Shown here piece by piece: positions 15,894 through 23,446 of a stretch of DNA of 64,000 bases. Source of the stretch: an uncultured Christensenellaceae bacterium (GTDB taxonomy: Bacteria > Bacillota > Clostridia > Christensenellales > UBA3700). The position numbers and the translations under genes are program-made. How positions within the stretch are numbered: position 1 is the stretch's first letter; each line of letters opens with the position of its first letter. The stretch spans positions 1 to 64,000 of the forward strand of contig CALWRH010000002.1 of NCBI GenBank assembly GCA_944383895.1, written 5' to 3'. The notes beneath the pieces were generated by a model. It was given only the letters and a program-made list of their open reading frames with translations, was not told where the DNA came from and ran no database searches.

Positions 15894-16967
15894 ATGAATT
15901 TGTCCATGGAAGCAAACGGCGCGTTCGGCGTCATAGTCGATATACTTCTTCTCGCAGTAGGATTCGTCCTTATAATCAAGGGCGGAGATTTTTTAGTTGA
16001 CGCAAGTATCTGGATGGCAAGGGCTCTCAAGGTGCCCGAAATAATTATCGGCGCGACGATCGTGTCGATAGGCACGACGCTGCCCGAACTCATTACGTCG
16101 ACGACGTCCGTCATCAAAGGCATGACAGAGGGCAACGCCGCGCTCGTAGAGGGTTACAACGCGATAGCCGTAGGCAATGCCGTCGGATCCATGATGTGCA
16201 ATATAGGTCTGATACTCGGCATCGTAATGCTGATAAGACCGCCTAAGACTGAAGGTAAAAGTTTTGCGATAAAGGGGATTTACCTGCTTTGCGTATCCGT
16301 CGTACTTTGCATATTCGCTCTCACTAACGGTGCGATAGAGCTGTGGGAAGGTATAGTCCTGCTCGTGTTCTTCGTGCTTTTCATAGGTATAAATCTGTAC
16401 GAGGCTGCCGTTTCGGCAAAAAGCGCGCCCGCATTGCCTGAGCAAAGCGGTGCGGGGCAAGGATCTGCAAGCGCAGCAGCGGAAACCGTTGCGAAAGACG
16501 CAAAGACGGTTGCAAAACGCGTATTGCAGTTTGTGATAGGCGCGGCGGCGACAGCACTTGGCGCAATGCTGCTTGTGGACAATGCGCAAAGCCTTTGCGT
16601 AGGCATAGGCATACCGCAGCAGATAGTCGGCATCACCGTAGTCGCGATCGGTACGTCTCTGCCCGAACTCGTTACGTCGCTCACATCTCTTAAAAAGGGC
16701 ACATCGGATATAGGGCTCGGAAATATAATCGGCGCGAATATCATAAACGCGACTTTGCTGCTCGGACTCATTTCGTGCATTACGGGTCAGGGGCTGACTA
16801 TCGACGCCATTACAAAAAACGTTGCGGTATGGGTAATGCTCGGTATAAGCGCGCTGCTAATCGTGCCGTCCGTGATAGGCAAAAAGACTTACAGGTGGCA
16901 GGGCGCGGCGATGCTTGCGTTATATTTGGGATTTATAGTGTACAATATAATAGCCGTTGTGATATAA
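15894..16967 (+). CDS. CaCA-family Na+/Ca2+ exchanger (YrbG-like)
   Basis: The protein has 357 residues and about ten membrane segments in two halves. The two alpha-repeats are visible: SIGTTLPELITSTTSV with GNAVGSMMCNIGLILG (about residues 55-110), and AIGTSLPELVTSLTSL with GNIIGANIINATLLLG (about 255-295). They carry the acidic ion-binding Glu residues. A central Ala/Ser-rich loop (about 175-205) separates the halves. It would move Ca2+ or another cation against Na+ or H+; the ion is not certain. ATG 15894 has GGAGATAGG upstream. Confidence 0.92.
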   Translation: MNLSMEANGAFGVIVDILLLAVGFVLIIKGGDFLVDASIWMARALKVPEIIIGATIVSIGTTLPELITSTTSVIKGMTEGNAALVEGYNAIAVGNAVGSMMCNIGLILGIVMLIRPPKTEGKSFAIKGIYLLCVSVVLCIFALTNGAIELWEGIVLLVFFVLFIGINLYEAAVSAKSAPALPEQSGAGQGSASAAAETVAKDAKTVAKRVLQFVIGAAATALGAMLLVDNAQSLCVGIGIPQQIVGITVVAIGTSLPELVTSLTSLKKGTSDIGLGNIIGANIINATLLLGLISCITGQGLTIDAITKNVAVWVMLGISALLIVPSVIGKKTYRWQGAAMLALYLGFIVYNIIAVVI

Positions 16968-17016
16968 TATACACAATAAAAGTTTTCTGACGGGGGTTCC
17001 CCGCGACGGAGGAAAT

Positions 17017-18762
17017 ATGGATTATAAAGAAAATTACGAGAAATGGCTCGGCAGCTGTACGGAAGAAGAGAAAAAGCAGCTTCTTGCGATAGCGGACGAT
17101 GACAAGGAGATAAGAGAGAGATTTACGTTGCCGCTCGCTTTCGGCACGGCGGGTATGAGAGGTACGATAGCTCTCGGCATATCCAATATGAACGTATACA
17201 CCGTGGCGCGCGCGACCAAAGGTCTTGCCGATTACGTCAACGGACTCGGCAAAGAGCAGGCGGAAAGGGGCGTCGTCGTATCTTACGATACGCGTCGTAT
17301 GTCTTTTGAGTTTGCACTGATAACCGCGAGAGTTCTTGCGGCAAACAAAATAAAAGTCAGACTTTTTGAAGACGTAAGACCCGTGCCTATGTGCAGTTAT
17401 GCGGTCAGACATACAAACGCGATCGCGGGCGTAATGATAACCGCAAGCCACAATCCCAAAGAATACAACGGCTACAAGGTTTACGGCGAAGACGGCGCGC
17501 AGATGTCGCCCGAGGCTACGGCGGTAGTCGTCGATTTTATCGATAAGACGGATTATTTCGGCATCGCGCTTGCGGACGTAAAGACTTGTGAAAGAAATGA
17601 GATAAAGGGCAAAGACAACTTCGCGCTCAACGATTATATCACTGTGATAGGAAAGAGCCTCGACGAGGATTATTATGCGGAAATTTCCAAGTTGTCGTTG
17701 TCGCCTGAGGCGGTGAAAGCAGAGGGCGCGAAAATGAAACTCGTTTACAGCCCGATACACGGCTCGGGTTACGTCCCCGTCACGACCATGCTTTCGCGCA
17801 TGGGCATAAAGGCGGAAGTCGTCGAGGAACAGAAAGATCCCGACACCGAGTTTTCCACCGTGCAGATGCCCAATCCCGAACAGCCCGACGCGCTCGCGCT
17901 CGGCATAAAGCTTGCGGATAAGATCAGCGCAGACGTAGTTATCGGCACCGACCCGGACTGCGACCGTATGGGCGTTGCGGTAAGAGACGACAAGGGAGAG
18001 TTCGTCTTGCTGACGGGCAACCAGATAGGCGCGTTGCTGCTCGACTATATACTTCTCAGACATAAAGAGAGAGGTGATCTGCCTGCCAACGGCGCGGTGG
18101 TAAAGACGATCGTTACGACGAATCTTGCCGACAAGATAGCTAAAAGTTATGGCATGACGGTTTACGACGTGCTGACGGGATTCAAGTTTATCGGCGAAAA
18201 GATAAAGGAGTGGGAAGGCAGCGGCAAACATACCTTCATGTTCGGTTACGAAGAGAGTTACGGCTATCTCTCGGGCACTCACGCGAGAGACAAGGACGCC
18301 GTAGTTGCGAGCATGCTGTTCTCCGAAATGGTTTGCTATTATCAGTATATCGGCAAAAAACTCTATGACAGATTGCAGGAAATATTCGAGAAATACGGAT
18401 ATTTCGCTGAAACCAGCAAGTCGTTTGCTTTCAAAGGACTGGACGGCATGCAGAAAATGGCATATATCATGGAAAAGGCGCGCAAAGAATACTTTGACGA
18501 GTTCGCAGGTATAAAGACGGTTTCAAAGCTCGACTTCAAAAAGAGAGTAGAAGTGTTCGCGGACGGAAAGACCGCTCCTATAACTCTTCCCGAAACCAAC
18601 GTGATAAAATACACTCTCGGCAACGACGAGTGGGTATGCATAAGACCGAGCGGAACAGAGCCCAAACTCAAAGTTTACGTATCTGTCAACGCAAAGAGCG
18701 CGAAAGAGGCGGACGAGAGAAGAAAAGCGGTGCTCGCGGCTGCGGAGAGCAAGTTGCTGTAA
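17017..18762 (+). CDS. Phosphoglucomutase/phosphomannomutase
   Basis: The protein has 581 residues, the long PgcA-like form of the alpha-D-phosphohexomutase family. It interconverts hexose 1- and 6-phosphates. The catalytic phosphoserine loop is ITASHNPKEYNGYKVYG (about residues 141-157), the metal loop TDPDCDRMG, the sugar loop GYEESYGY, and the phosphate-binding C-terminal loop RPSGTEPKLKVY. The N-terminal FGTAGMRG is also conserved. GGAGG lies 5 nt before ATG 17017, and a TATAAT lies near 16963 in the 50-bp gap after the exchanger gene. Confidence 0.93.
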   Translation: MDYKENYEKWLGSCTEEEKKQLLAIADDDKEIRERFTLPLAFGTAGMRGTIALGISNMNVYTVARATKGLADYVNGLGKEQAERGVVVSYDTRRMSFEFALITARVLAANKIKVRLFEDVRPVPMCSYAVRHTNAIAGVMITASHNPKEYNGYKVYGEDGAQMSPEATAVVVDFIDKTDYFGIALADVKTCERNEIKGKDNFALNDYITVIGKSLDEDYYAEISKLSLSPEAVKAEGAKMKLVYSPIHGSGYVPVTTMLSRMGIKAEVVEEQKDPDTEFSTVQMPNPEQPDALALGIKLADKISADVVIGTDPDCDRMGVAVRDDKGEFVLLTGNQIGALLLDYILLRHKERGDLPANGAVVKTIVTTNLADKIAKSYGMTVYDVLTGFKFIGEKIKEWEGSGKHTFMFGYEESYGYLSGTHARDKDAVVASMLFSEMVCYYQYIGKKLYDRLQEIFEKYGYFAETSKSFAFKGLDGMQKMAYIMEKARKEYFDEFAGIKTVSKLDFKKRVEVFADGKTAPITLPETNVIKYTLGNDEWVCIRPSGTEPKLKVYVSVNAKSAKEADERRKAVLAAAESKLL

Positions 18763-18812
18763 AAAAGCGCGTTCGAAACAGCATAAGAATTCATCCGTTA
18801 TGCGGATAAAAG

Positions 18813-18841
18813 AAACAGGCGTCGTTCTGACGCCTGTTTTT
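18813..18841. terminator. Terminator between convergent genes
   Basis: AAACAGGCGTC-GTTCT-GACGCCTGTTT with T's to the right and A-rich sequence to the left. It can end the mutase gene and the convergent XRE gene, whose stop it touches. Confidence 0.85.
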
Positions 18842-19052
18842 ATATGTCCTTGTATCTTTGCGGATTGTTGGTCCTTTCGAGCAGATAGTCGAGCGACACG
18901 TCGAAATAATCTGCAATTTTTATCAGCGTTTCATAGTCCGCCTGCCTCTTGCCCGATTCGTATCGGCTTACCGTGTTCTGGTTCATGTCCAGATCTATCG
19001 CAAGCCGTTGCTGAGTTATATGTTTTTTTTCGCGTAAAAATCTGAGTCTCAT
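18840..19052 (-). CDS. XRE-family transcriptional repressor
   Basis: The protein has 70 residues and is a single Cro/C1-type helix-turn-helix: ITQQRLAIDLDMNQNTVSRYESGKRQADYETLIKIADYFDVSLDYLL. It is divergent from a PH-domain membrane protein gene. Its -10 (TATAAT, 19069-19064) overlaps one arm of the palindrome TATACCACTTTGGTATA, which also covers the spacer and -10 of the divergent promoter. The protein probably represses itself and that gene. Only about 5 nt separate the predicted transcription start from the ATG, and no ribosome site is present. Confidence 0.9.
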   Translation of the reverse strand: MRLRFLREKKHITQQRLAIDLDMNQNTVSRYESGKRQADYETLIKIADYFDVSLDYLLERTNNPQRYKDI

Positions 19053-19055
19053 ATA

Positions 19056-19105
19056 TTGACATGATTATACCACTTTGGTATACTTATTATATCCCGATAC
19101 GGGAT
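19056..19105. promoter_or_regulatory. Divergent promoters with two palindromic operator candidates
   Basis: On the plus strand TTGACA (19056-19061), 17 bp, TATACT (19079-19084). The minus-strand -10 TATAAT is at 19069-19064. The palindrome TATACC-ACTTT-GGTATA (19066-19082) overlaps both. A second palindrome, ATCCCG-ATA-CGGGAT, lies at 19091-19105 between the plus -10 and the ribosome site. Confidence 0.7.
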
Positions 19106-19117
19106 AAGGAGGATTTT

Positions 19118-19354
19118 ATGGAAAATAATTCGTCGGGTAACAAGTTGTTATACGTTGCCAAGAAATCGGCTTGGGAGCACCGTTTCAGGATGATTCTGAG
19201 CATTGTTCTGACAGCATTTTTCGCTTTGATGGGGGTGGTTTTCGTTACCGATCCCGAGGCTACGGGACTTGCTGTCGTTTCTTTCGTTATAGCTTTGATT
19301 TTTTTGCTTGTTGTCGTCTGCACCGTTATCGAAGCGTCTAAGTCGGAGATGTGA
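19118..19354 (+). pseudogene. 5' half of an interrupted PH-domain membrane protein gene
   Basis: The fragment has 78 residues with two membrane segments (ILSIVLTAFFALMGVVFV and GLAVVSFVIALIFLLVVVCTVI) and ends EASKSEM. AAGGAGG lies 5 nt before ATG 19118. If 19351-20492 is removed, the frame runs on without a break: EASKSE is joined to IRIYEKSITTRRG, giving a protein of about 167 residues with the layout of bacterial PH-domain (YdbS-like) proteins, two membrane helices followed by a PH domain. The stop after SEM comes from inserted DNA. The short two-helix product may still be made under XRE control. Confidence 0.75.
19345..19350 (+). repeat. Left copy of a GGAGAT direct repeat flanking the insertion
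   Basis: GGAGAT occurs here and at 20493-20498. One copy is what the uninterrupted gene would contain, as expected of a 6-bp target-site duplication. Confidence 0.6.
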
Positions 19355-19371
19355 TAACCTAAAACGAATAA

Positions 19372-19800
19372 TTACAGCCGATTAAAATCATGTATTGCAT
19401 TTAATCTTACCTTTTCTAATGCTTTATATACCAATGATAACTTTTTATTATCGCGTTGTAGTTTTTGACACTCTTTTTCGTATTCTTTACTGTTCAAAAA
19501 TGATTGATTGTATATAAATTGTATGTATGCTTTATGACACCAATAATCGCGTTTATATGCCATTTGAGAAAGAAAATTATAATCGTCGGTAGATATATAA
19601 GGCTTTTTATCGCTAAAATCAAGTTTTTTAAGTTCTTTTACTGAATGTCCTAAAGTCCATTTATTTTTGTCTATCATTGCAAGCGTATCGTACATATCGC
19701 CTTTACACATTGCGGCATAAATCATTTTAACGTCGTGCTCAATAATTTGACAATACATTATTGTTTGCCCAAGTATTAAATGAAAATTTTCTAATGTCAT
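19372..19800 (-). CDS. HEPN-like protein, candidate RNase toxin or cargo gene
   Basis: The protein has 142 residues and is predicted mostly helical. It contains AYKRDYWCHKAY, in which Arg84 and His89 form the Rx4H motif of HEPN ribonucleases. No related family is recognised with certainty, and no obvious antitoxin (MNT nucleotidyltransferase) is adjacent. ATG 19800 was chosen because GGAG lies 6 nt upstream; an in-frame extension to 19824 has no ribosome site and would overlap the lipoprotein gene more. It lies downstream of the lipoprotein gene in the same short operon. Strong AT bias suggests recent acquisition. Confidence 0.6.
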   Translation of the reverse strand: MTLENFHLILGQTIMYCQIIEHDVKMIYAAMCKGDMYDTLAMIDKNKWTLGHSVKELKKLDFSDKKPYISTDDYNFLSQMAYKRDYWCHKAYIQFIYNQSFLNSKEYEKECQKLQRDNKKLSLVYKALEKVRLNAIHDFNRL

Positions 19801-19814
19801 TTTGTACTCCATTA

Positions 19815-20234
19815 TTAAATCCAATATGTTATTGTACCTGTAACATTCACAATTTCATAACTTGAACTGCCGTATCTTGAACTACTTGTTGTAATTGTGC
19901 CACAACCTCCCGCATTTAAATATAACGTTTTTTCTGTTATCGTACTATTAGATATGTAATTATATGTAACAATAACATTATCATAGTACGCATAAGATAG
20001 TGCTCCACGAAAATAGTGGTAAGATGTTGAATAATTGCTTCCCACAACAGATAATTTCTCAATAGTAATAAATTTTTGATAGTTTTCTTTTGTAATATTT
20101 ACGACATGCTTTTCCATTACTGATACTTCGGTTGATGGTGTATTGGTATTTTGCTCTTTCCCATTGTTTGAATTACAACCGACAAAACATAATATACAAA
20201 TCAATAAAAGTATGGAAATAGTAATTTTTTTCAT
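19815..20234 (-). CDS. Small lipoprotein of unknown function
   Basis: The protein has 139 residues. Lysines followed by a hydrophobic stretch and the lipobox CFVGC (Cys20) mark it for lipid attachment and export. The mature part is Ser/Thr/Tyr-rich with short beta-type segments (KTLYLNAGGCGTITTSS, EIVNVTGTITYWI). I do not recognise the family. It is the first gene of the insertion's operon, with a clear promoter upstream, and the HEPN-like gene follows within 14 bp. Codons are AT-rich, unlike the flanking genes. Confidence 0.7.
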   Translation of the reverse strand: MKKITISILLLICILCFVGCNSNNGKEQNTNTPSTEVSVMEKHVVNITKENYQKFITIEKLSVVGSNYSTSYHYFRGALSYAYYDNVIVTYNYISNSTITEKTLYLNAGGCGTITTSSSRYGSSSYEIVNVTGTITYWI

Positions 20235-20258
20235 TTGGGGAACCTTGAATTTTTTATT

Positions 20259-20288
20259 ATTATATCACAAAAAACACTATTTTTGCAA
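20259..20288 (-). promoter_or_regulatory. Promoter of the insertion's two-gene operon
   Basis: On the minus strand TTGCAA (20288-20283), 18 bp, TATAAT (20264-20259) with an extended -10 TG. Confidence 0.7.
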
Positions 20289-20451
20289 CTACATAACAGG
20301 GTGAAAAAGTAAAAAGGCACTGTGGCAGGTATTTGACAAAACGAACGTGGTAAACGCGATATTTTTAGTCAAAGCAATCCAATCGGTTGTTACAAAAAGG
20401 TTCGGATTATTTTGACTTGGTAGAGTAAATGCACACAAATTCGAATAAAAC

Positions 20452-20486
20452 AAAAACCTAAACCGATTTATTCGATTTAGGTTTTT
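20452..20486. terminator. Hairpin at the right end of the insertion
   Basis: AAAAACCTAAA and TTTAGGTTTTT form a near-perfect stem with A/T tails on both sides. It looks like a bidirectional terminator, and its arm is related to the sequence at the left end of the insertion. Confidence 0.6.
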
Positions 20487-20492
20487 ACTGGT

Positions 20493-20498
20493 GGAGAT
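20493..20498 (+). repeat. Right copy of the GGAGAT direct repeat
   Basis: It matches 19345-19350 and begins the resumed PH-domain coding frame. Confidence 0.6.
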
Positions 20499-20769
20499 AA
20501 GGATATACGAAAAGAGCATCACGACGAGAAGAGGCATATTCAACGTCAAAGAGACGCGTTCTGTGATGACTCCCGTCATCGGCGTGTCGGTAGAACAGTC
20601 TTTCAACGGCAAGTTGTTCAATTACGGCAACGTAGTTATCGACAAGATGGGAAAAGGCTGGGATATTGACTGCACTTATATAAAGAAACCCAAAGAATTC
20701 AAAGAATTTCTTCAGTCGCTCATGGATAACAACGACATGAGCAACGTTACCATGGTAATGGGCAACTGA
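20494..20769 (+). pseudogene. 3' half of the interrupted PH-domain membrane protein gene
   Basis: The fragment codes for about 91 residues: IRIYEKSITTRRGIFNVKE, then VIGVSVEQSFNGKLFNYGNVVI and KKPKEFKEFLQSLM. This is the pattern of bacterial PH domains (PF03703-like), in which 'tRRGxx' and 'gyGxVxi' are typical. It has no promoter or ribosome site of its own; the only near start is a GTG at 20491 inside the insertion. It is in frame with the 19118 fragment once the insertion is removed. Confidence 0.75.
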
Positions 20770-20817
20770 AATACGGGGTAAAAAATTATTCTCTGCGATA
20801 AGAGATAAATTTTGTTA

Positions 20818-20853
20818 AACGGCAAAGCGGCAAAACAAGCCGCTTTTGCCGTT
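20818..20853. terminator. Terminator between the PH fragment and the ferritin-like gene
   Basis: AACGGCAAA-GCGGC pairs with GCCGC-TTTTGCCGTT (one bulge). It is convergent and could serve both sides. Confidence 0.7.
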
Positions 20854-20900
20854 ATATGTACAAATACGCCTGTATAAGACGGCATTTTATCGGTGCGGGT

Positions 20901-21404
20901 TTAGCAACAACCGTATTCTTCTATGAGTTTTTCGAGTATTCTGACGTGTTCTTCTTCGTCGAGGATTATCCGCTCGATAAGGGCGATTATGGATTTGTTG
21001 GTGAGCGCGGTTATCGTGCGTTTGTAATTGGCTATCGCTCCTAGTTCGCCTGCAAGATCGATTTTGAGTATCGCGCACACGCCCTGAGAGTAGTCCACCG
21101 TGCTGCCCGACCAGAAACAGTGTCTGCCCGCGATTATCGGATCGCCGCCGCTTGCGACGATCGCCTCTGCGAGCAATTCGTGATGCAGCATTTCGACTTT
21201 GGCTATGTTTTCGAGTACATAGGAGAGATCGGGATATTTTTCTTTGAGTATGTAACTCTGATACGCATATTGCATTATCGCCGTGGTTTCGCTTTCTCTG
21301 CCTGCGTAGTCGTCTGTCAGAGCGAGTACGTCGCGGCGCGATACAGAGTAGACTGCAAGCTCGGGATAGGGTGCGTCGCTTGCAAAAATCTGAAATTTTG
21401 TCAT
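20901..21404 (-). CDS. Ferritin-like diiron/dimanganese protein
   Basis: The protein has 167 residues in a four-helix pattern. Glu and His ligands typical of the ferritin-like fold appear as GRESETTAIMQYAY (about residues 35-48), VEMLHHELLAEAI (about 70-82), DLAGELGAIANYKR and ILDEEEHVRILEKL. The family includes rubrerythrin-type and CotJC/manganese-catalase-like proteins; the exact activity (peroxide removal or metal storage) is not clear. CGGAGGAA lies just before ATG 21404. It is a single gene. Confidence 0.85.
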   Translation of the reverse strand: MTKFQIFASDAPYPELAVYSVSRRDVLALTDDYAGRESETTAIMQYAYQSYILKEKYPDLSYVLENIAKVEMLHHELLAEAIVASGGDPIIAGRHCFWSGSTVDYSQGVCAILKIDLAGELGAIANYKRTITALTNKSIIALIERIILDEEEHVRILEKLIEEYGCC

Positions 21405-21576
21405 TTTATTCCTCCGTTTGTCAATAATTATGATAATGCGCGATCAGCGCGCCATACGCATAATATGCAGTTTCGGTAAAACAACGTGCAAAGTTCTGAA
21501 GGGGCGTAAAAAGGCGAAAAATTGTAATTTCGCGCTTTTTCGGGCTCGGCGTAGCAAAAAAACAAGCAAAAAACGC

Positions 21577-21605
21577 TTGATAAATCTCGGATAGTGTGCT
21601 ATTAT
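21577..21605 (+). promoter_or_regulatory. Promoter of secG
   Basis: TTGATA, 17 bp, TATTAT, with a leader of about 30 nt to the ATG at 21641. Confidence 0.75.
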
Positions 21606-21640
21606 GTTTTAGCAATCATAAAATCGGAGGAATATTCTCA

Positions 21641-21934
21641 ATGAATATCGGATATATGCTCGGAGCGATCGCTAACGTTGATTACGAGATTACAAGATGG
21701 CTTTCGCCGCTGTTGATGATACTGATGGCAGTTATCGGCATTGCCGCTGTCGTCTGTATACTGATGCAAAAGGGTACCAACGACAATATCGGCAGTCTGG
21801 GCGGTAGCGAAACAGATACTTACGCCGGCAAGAACAAGTCGAGGAGCAAAGAGAGCGTTCTCAAAAAGCTCACCGTAGTGTTCGGCGTGCTGATGATGGT
21901 ACTTTCCGTAGTTTTCTTCATCATCAAGCAGTAA
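21641..21934 (+). CDS. secG: Preprotein translocase subunit SecG
   Basis: The protein has 97 residues and two membrane helices (SPLLMILMAVIGIAAVVCILMQ and KLTVVFGVLMMVLSVVFFII). They flank the conserved Gln-Lys-Gly and Gly-rich loop (MQKGTNDNIGSLGGSETDTY), the SecG signature. It assists SecYE during protein export. ATG 21641 has CGGAGG 10 nt upstream; a longer in-frame start at 21596 lies inside the promoter. In many Firmicutes secG is followed by rnr and smpB; here repeats replace rnr. Confidence 0.94.
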   Translation: MNIGYMLGAIANVDYEITRWLSPLLMILMAVIGIAAVVCILMQKGTNDNIGSLGGSETDTYAGKNKSRSKESVLKKLTVVFGVLMMVLSVVFFIIKQ

Positions 21935-21953
21935 AAGCGTAAACAGAGGATAA

Positions 21954-21989
21954 GGCTCCGTTCCTGGACAAGGGACGGAGTTTTTTATT
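21954..21989 (+). terminator. Terminator of secG
   Basis: CTCCGT-TCC pairs with GGG-ACGGAG, followed by TTTTTTATTT. Confidence 0.85.
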
Positions 21990-21992
21990 TAT

Positions 21993-22010
21993 GTACCGCT
22001 GAGGAGAGAT
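21993..22010 (-). repeat. Inverted copy of part of the tandem repeat
   Basis: GTACCGCTGAGGAGAGAT is the exact reverse complement of a segment present in each downstream repeat unit (ATCTCTCCTCAGCGGTAC). Confidence 0.8.
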
Positions 22011-22025
22011 AGGGACCTGATTTTA

Positions 22026-22800
22026 AGAGTGCCTGCCGTGCTTTTACTTTGTCGCGCCGCTTGACAATACGGGGGAGTATTGCCTGCGCGCCGCTCCTCG
22101 TAAAAATCAAGGCAAGCGCACTTAAAATTGCTAGCGCACCCTCTTCGAGGGCAGGTACAATCTCTCCTCAGCGGTACGGAGCGAGAGATAGTTCTAAATT
22201 AACGAGAGTGCCTGCCGTGCTTTTACTTTGTCGCGCCGCTTGACAATACGTGGGAGTATTGCCTGCGCGCCGCTCCTTGTAAAATCAAGGCAAGCGCACT
22301 TAAAATTGCTAGCGCACCCTCTTCGAGGGCAGGTGCAATCTCTCCTCAGCGGTACGGAGCGAGAGATAGTGCTAAAATAAAGAGAGTGCCTGCCGCGCCT
22401 TTACTTTGTCGCGCCGCTTGACAATACAAAGAAGTATTGCCTGCGCGCCGCTCCTTGTAAAAATCAAGGCAAGCGCACTTAAAATTGCTAGCGCACCCCC
22501 TTCGAGGGCAGGTGCAATCTCTCCTCAGCGGTACGGAGCGAGAGATAGTGCTAAAATAAAGAGAGTGCCTGCCGTGCTTTTACTTTGTCGCGCCGCTTGA
22601 CAATACGGGGGAGTATTGCCTGCGCGCCGCTCCTTGTAAAAATCAAGGCAAGCGCACTTAAAATTGCTAGCGCACCCTCTTCGAGGGCAGGTACAATCTC
22701 TCCTCAGCGGTACGGAGCGAGAGATAGTTCTAAATTAACGAGAGTGCCTGCCGCGCCTTTACTTTGTCGGGGCGCTTGACAATACGGGGAAGTATTGCTG
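22026..22800. repeat. Tandem array of 178/179-bp structured repeats (4 full, 1 partial)
   Basis: Units begin with AGAGTGCCTGCCG at 22026, 22205, 22383, 22562 and 22741, giving periods of 179, 178, 179 and 179 bp; the fifth stops near 22800. Each full unit contains CAATAC-N6-GTATTG, CCC(T/C)C-TTC-GAGGG and ATCTCTC...GAGAGAT hairpins, and an outer GTGCCTGCC/GGCAGGT pairing. The N6 loop differs between copies while its stem is unchanged. Units 1 and 4 differ by about one base. The period is not a multiple of three, so the similar short reading frames in the units are not genes. The array lies between secG and smpB. Confidence 0.9.
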
Positions 22801-22886
22801 TTGAATTATATCGTGTATTGTTACAGGCAGACTCATAAGAAAAGAAATGAGCATAACCTATAAAAGTGCATAACGGGCAAAAAAGA

Positions 22887-22915
22887 TTGCAGACGGTGTG
22901 CGCGTGTGTTAAAAT
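22887..22915 (+). promoter_or_regulatory. Promoter of smpB
   Basis: TTGCAG, 17 bp, TAAAAT, about 28 nt before the start codon. Confidence 0.65.
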
Positions 22916-22942
22916 AATTAATAATCGGCAGAATATACAGAG

Positions 22943-23410
22943 ATGGAATCGATAAAGATTATAACAGCCAACAAAAAGGCGTATCACGAATATTTTATAG
23001 ACGAAACCTACGAGGCGGGCATAGTTCTTGCAGGCAGCGAGGTCAAGTCTGTCAGGCTCGGGCACATCAACCTCAAGGACGCGTTCTGTCTAGTCCGCGA
23101 CGGAGAGATGTGGCTTGTCAACTGTCATATCACGCCTTACGAAAAAGGCAGCTATTTCAATACAGAGGCAACGCGCACGAGAAAACTTCTTCTGCGCCGT
23201 CACGAGATAGACAGGCTGCGCGGCAAGGTAGAGCAGAAGGGCTTTACGCTCGTGCCGACCAAGGCGTATTTCAAACAAGGGCTCGTCAAGATAGAGGTAG
23301 GGCTTGCACGAGGCAAAGAACTGCACGACAAGCGTGCGACCGAGGCAAAGAAGACGGCAAAGCGTGACATCGAAAGAGCTATAAAAGAACACAATCAAAA
23401 ACAATATTGA
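22943..23410 (+). CDS. smpB: SsrA-binding protein SmpB
   Basis: The protein has 155 residues, the usual length. Family motifs are [26 protein letters not shown] at the start, [12 protein letters not shown], and the C-terminal basic tail [26 protein letters not shown] that enters the decoding site. It brings tmRNA to stalled ribosomes. The ribosome site is weak (CAGAG). No tmRNA gene was recognised in the window. metY starts 36 bp downstream with a strong ribosome site, so the two are probably cotranscribed. Confidence 0.96.
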   Translation: MESIKIITANKKAYHEYFIDETYEAGIVLAGSEVKSVRLGHINLKDAFCLVRDGEMWLVNCHITPYEKGSYFNTEATRTRKLLLRRHEIDRLRGKVEQKGFTLVPTKAYFKQGLVKIEVGLARGKELHDKRATEAKKTAKRDIERAIKEHNQKQY

Positions 23411-23446
23411 CATCGGCGCGGGCAGCCGCGGCGAAAGGAGAAATAT

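Larger units (their letters stand above)
19351..20492. mobile_element. 1.14-kb AT-rich insertion carrying a HEPN-like gene and a lipoprotein gene
   Basis: This segment splits a PH-domain membrane protein gene exactly between two GGAGAT repeats, and removing it restores the frame. It is clearly more AT-rich than the flanks. It contains two minus-strand genes, their promoter and an end hairpin, but no transposase, integrase or reverse transcriptase. Near both ends a related sequence occurs in inverted orientation: AACCTAAAACGAATAA on the left, 5 nt in, and AACCTAAATCGAATAA on the right strand, 9 nt in. It could be a non-autonomous element moved in trans. The mechanism is unknown. Confidence 0.65.

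Noticed and set aside
19351-20492. Group II intron or integron cassette as the nature of the insertion
   Set aside because: The 5' end GTGAT is not a full GTGYG intron start, no domain V-like hairpin or reverse transcriptase is seen, and no attC-type core site was recognised.
20289-20621. Minus-strand frame across the right end of the insertion
   Set aside because: It runs through both the element end and the PH-domain coding region, so it is not a unit of either.
22049-22779. Three near-identical 64-codon reading frames in the tandem repeats
   Set aside because: Repeat period of 178/179 bp is not a multiple of three, no ribosome sites, and the similarity is explained by the DNA repeat.
22026-22800. 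CRISPR array
   Set aside because: Units are 179 bp and contiguous, without short repeats alternating with unique spacers, and there are no cas genes.
22800-23446. tmRNA gene next to smpB
   Set aside because: No alanine tRNA-like end with a CCA tail and no tag reading frame was found.
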